Of a DNA stretch of 5,789 nucleotides, positions 5,672 through 5,789 are shown piece after piece. The notes beneath the pieces were generated by a model. That model did not search any database. It was not told the DNA's origin and saw only the letters and a program-made list of their open reading frames with translations. The stretch spans positions 18,147-23,935 of the forward strand of contig DJGG01000161.1 of assembly GCA_002432195.1 (NCBI GenBank). Direction: 5' to 3'. The translations under genes and the position numbers were made by a program. This DNA comes from Desulfobacteraceae bacterium UBA5852. GTDB taxonomy: Bacteria > Desulfobacterota > Desulfobacteria > Desulfobacterales > UBA5852. Within the stretch, counting starts at the first letter, position 1; the number at the start of each line of letters is the position of its first letter.

Positions 5672-5789
5672 TCAGCGATCCAGCCGCTTGAGGAAGTCCG
5701 TGCCGCCCATGAGGCGCATCTGCCGGGCGATCCATTCCGCGCGCTGGCGCACATAGGGCGTGGGGCGGGCGGGATTCCAGCGGCGGGGG
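5672..5789 (-). CDS. C-terminal end of an unidentified protein
   Basis: On the minus strand the frame is open from the window edge to a TGA at 5674-5672, giving 38 residues. It reads RRWNPARPTPYVRQ, then RAEWIARQMRLMGG, then TDFLKRLDR. The helix-like, charged pattern ending just before a stop, followed by a hairpin and a promoter for the next gene, supports a real gene end. I do not recognise the family from so short a piece. It is transcribed in the same direction as the lipoprotein operon but is separated from it by 155 bases that hold their own promoter. Confidence 0.6.
   Translation of the reverse strand, partial: PRRWNPARPTPYVRQRAEWIARQMRLMGGTDFLKRLDR

Noticed and set aside
4590..5756. 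A 388-codon open frame on the plus strand
   Set aside because: It is antisense to the lipoprotein and P-loop genes, which have a promoter, overlapping stop/start signals and a lipobox. The translation is low-complexity with no recognisable motif.

Overview
This is a compact, very GC-rich bacterial segment with eight protein-coding genes, two of them cut by the window edges. It has no RNA genes, mobile elements or CRISPR repeats that I can see. The organism looks Gram-negative: there is a lipoprotein with a lipobox, a DUF374-type acyltransferase of the kind tied to envelope lipids, and a membrane-anchored beta-propeller. The LysE-family and DUF99 sequence types remind me of Desulfobacterota (former Deltaproteobacteria), but this is an impression and not a firm placement.

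Left half, plus strand (1-2751): four genes run left to right, entering from outside the window. They are the C-terminal three quarters of a DUF99 (endonuclease dU-like) protein, a DUF3010 protein, a DUF374 lysophospholipid acyltransferase, and an N-terminally anchored SMP-30/strictosidine-synthase-like propeller. Gaps are 30 and 61 bases, and the last two genes overlap in ATGA. The first two look like small nucleic-acid-related proteins, probably both RNase H-like by inference. The last two belong to the membrane. No promoter is visible between them, so they are probably one transcript, ending at a hairpin plus T-run at 2791-2819.

Centre (2752-2868): a 117-base convergent intergenic region with two hairpins, one suited to each arriving operon.

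Right half, minus strand (5516 down to 2869): a tightly packed four-gene operon read right to left. It encodes an envelope lipoprotein, an uncharacterised shikimate-kinase-like P-loop protein, dephospho-CoA kinase (coaE), and a LysE-family exporter. The first two junctions are 4-base stop/start overlaps (ATGA, then GTGA), and the last is a one-base gap (TGACATG). Upstream is an excellent sigma-70-type promoter (TTGAAC, 17 bases, TAGAAT). Next to it lie a perfect 12-base palindrome on the -35 side and a perfect 7-bp hairpin at the predicted start of the mRNA. At the right edge is the last 38 codons of another minus-strand gene that I cannot identify.

Nothing here is a clear-cut new system. The most open points are the unassigned P-loop protein locked between a lipoprotein and coaE, the neighbouring DUF99/DUF3010 pair, and the structured leader of the minus-strand operon.
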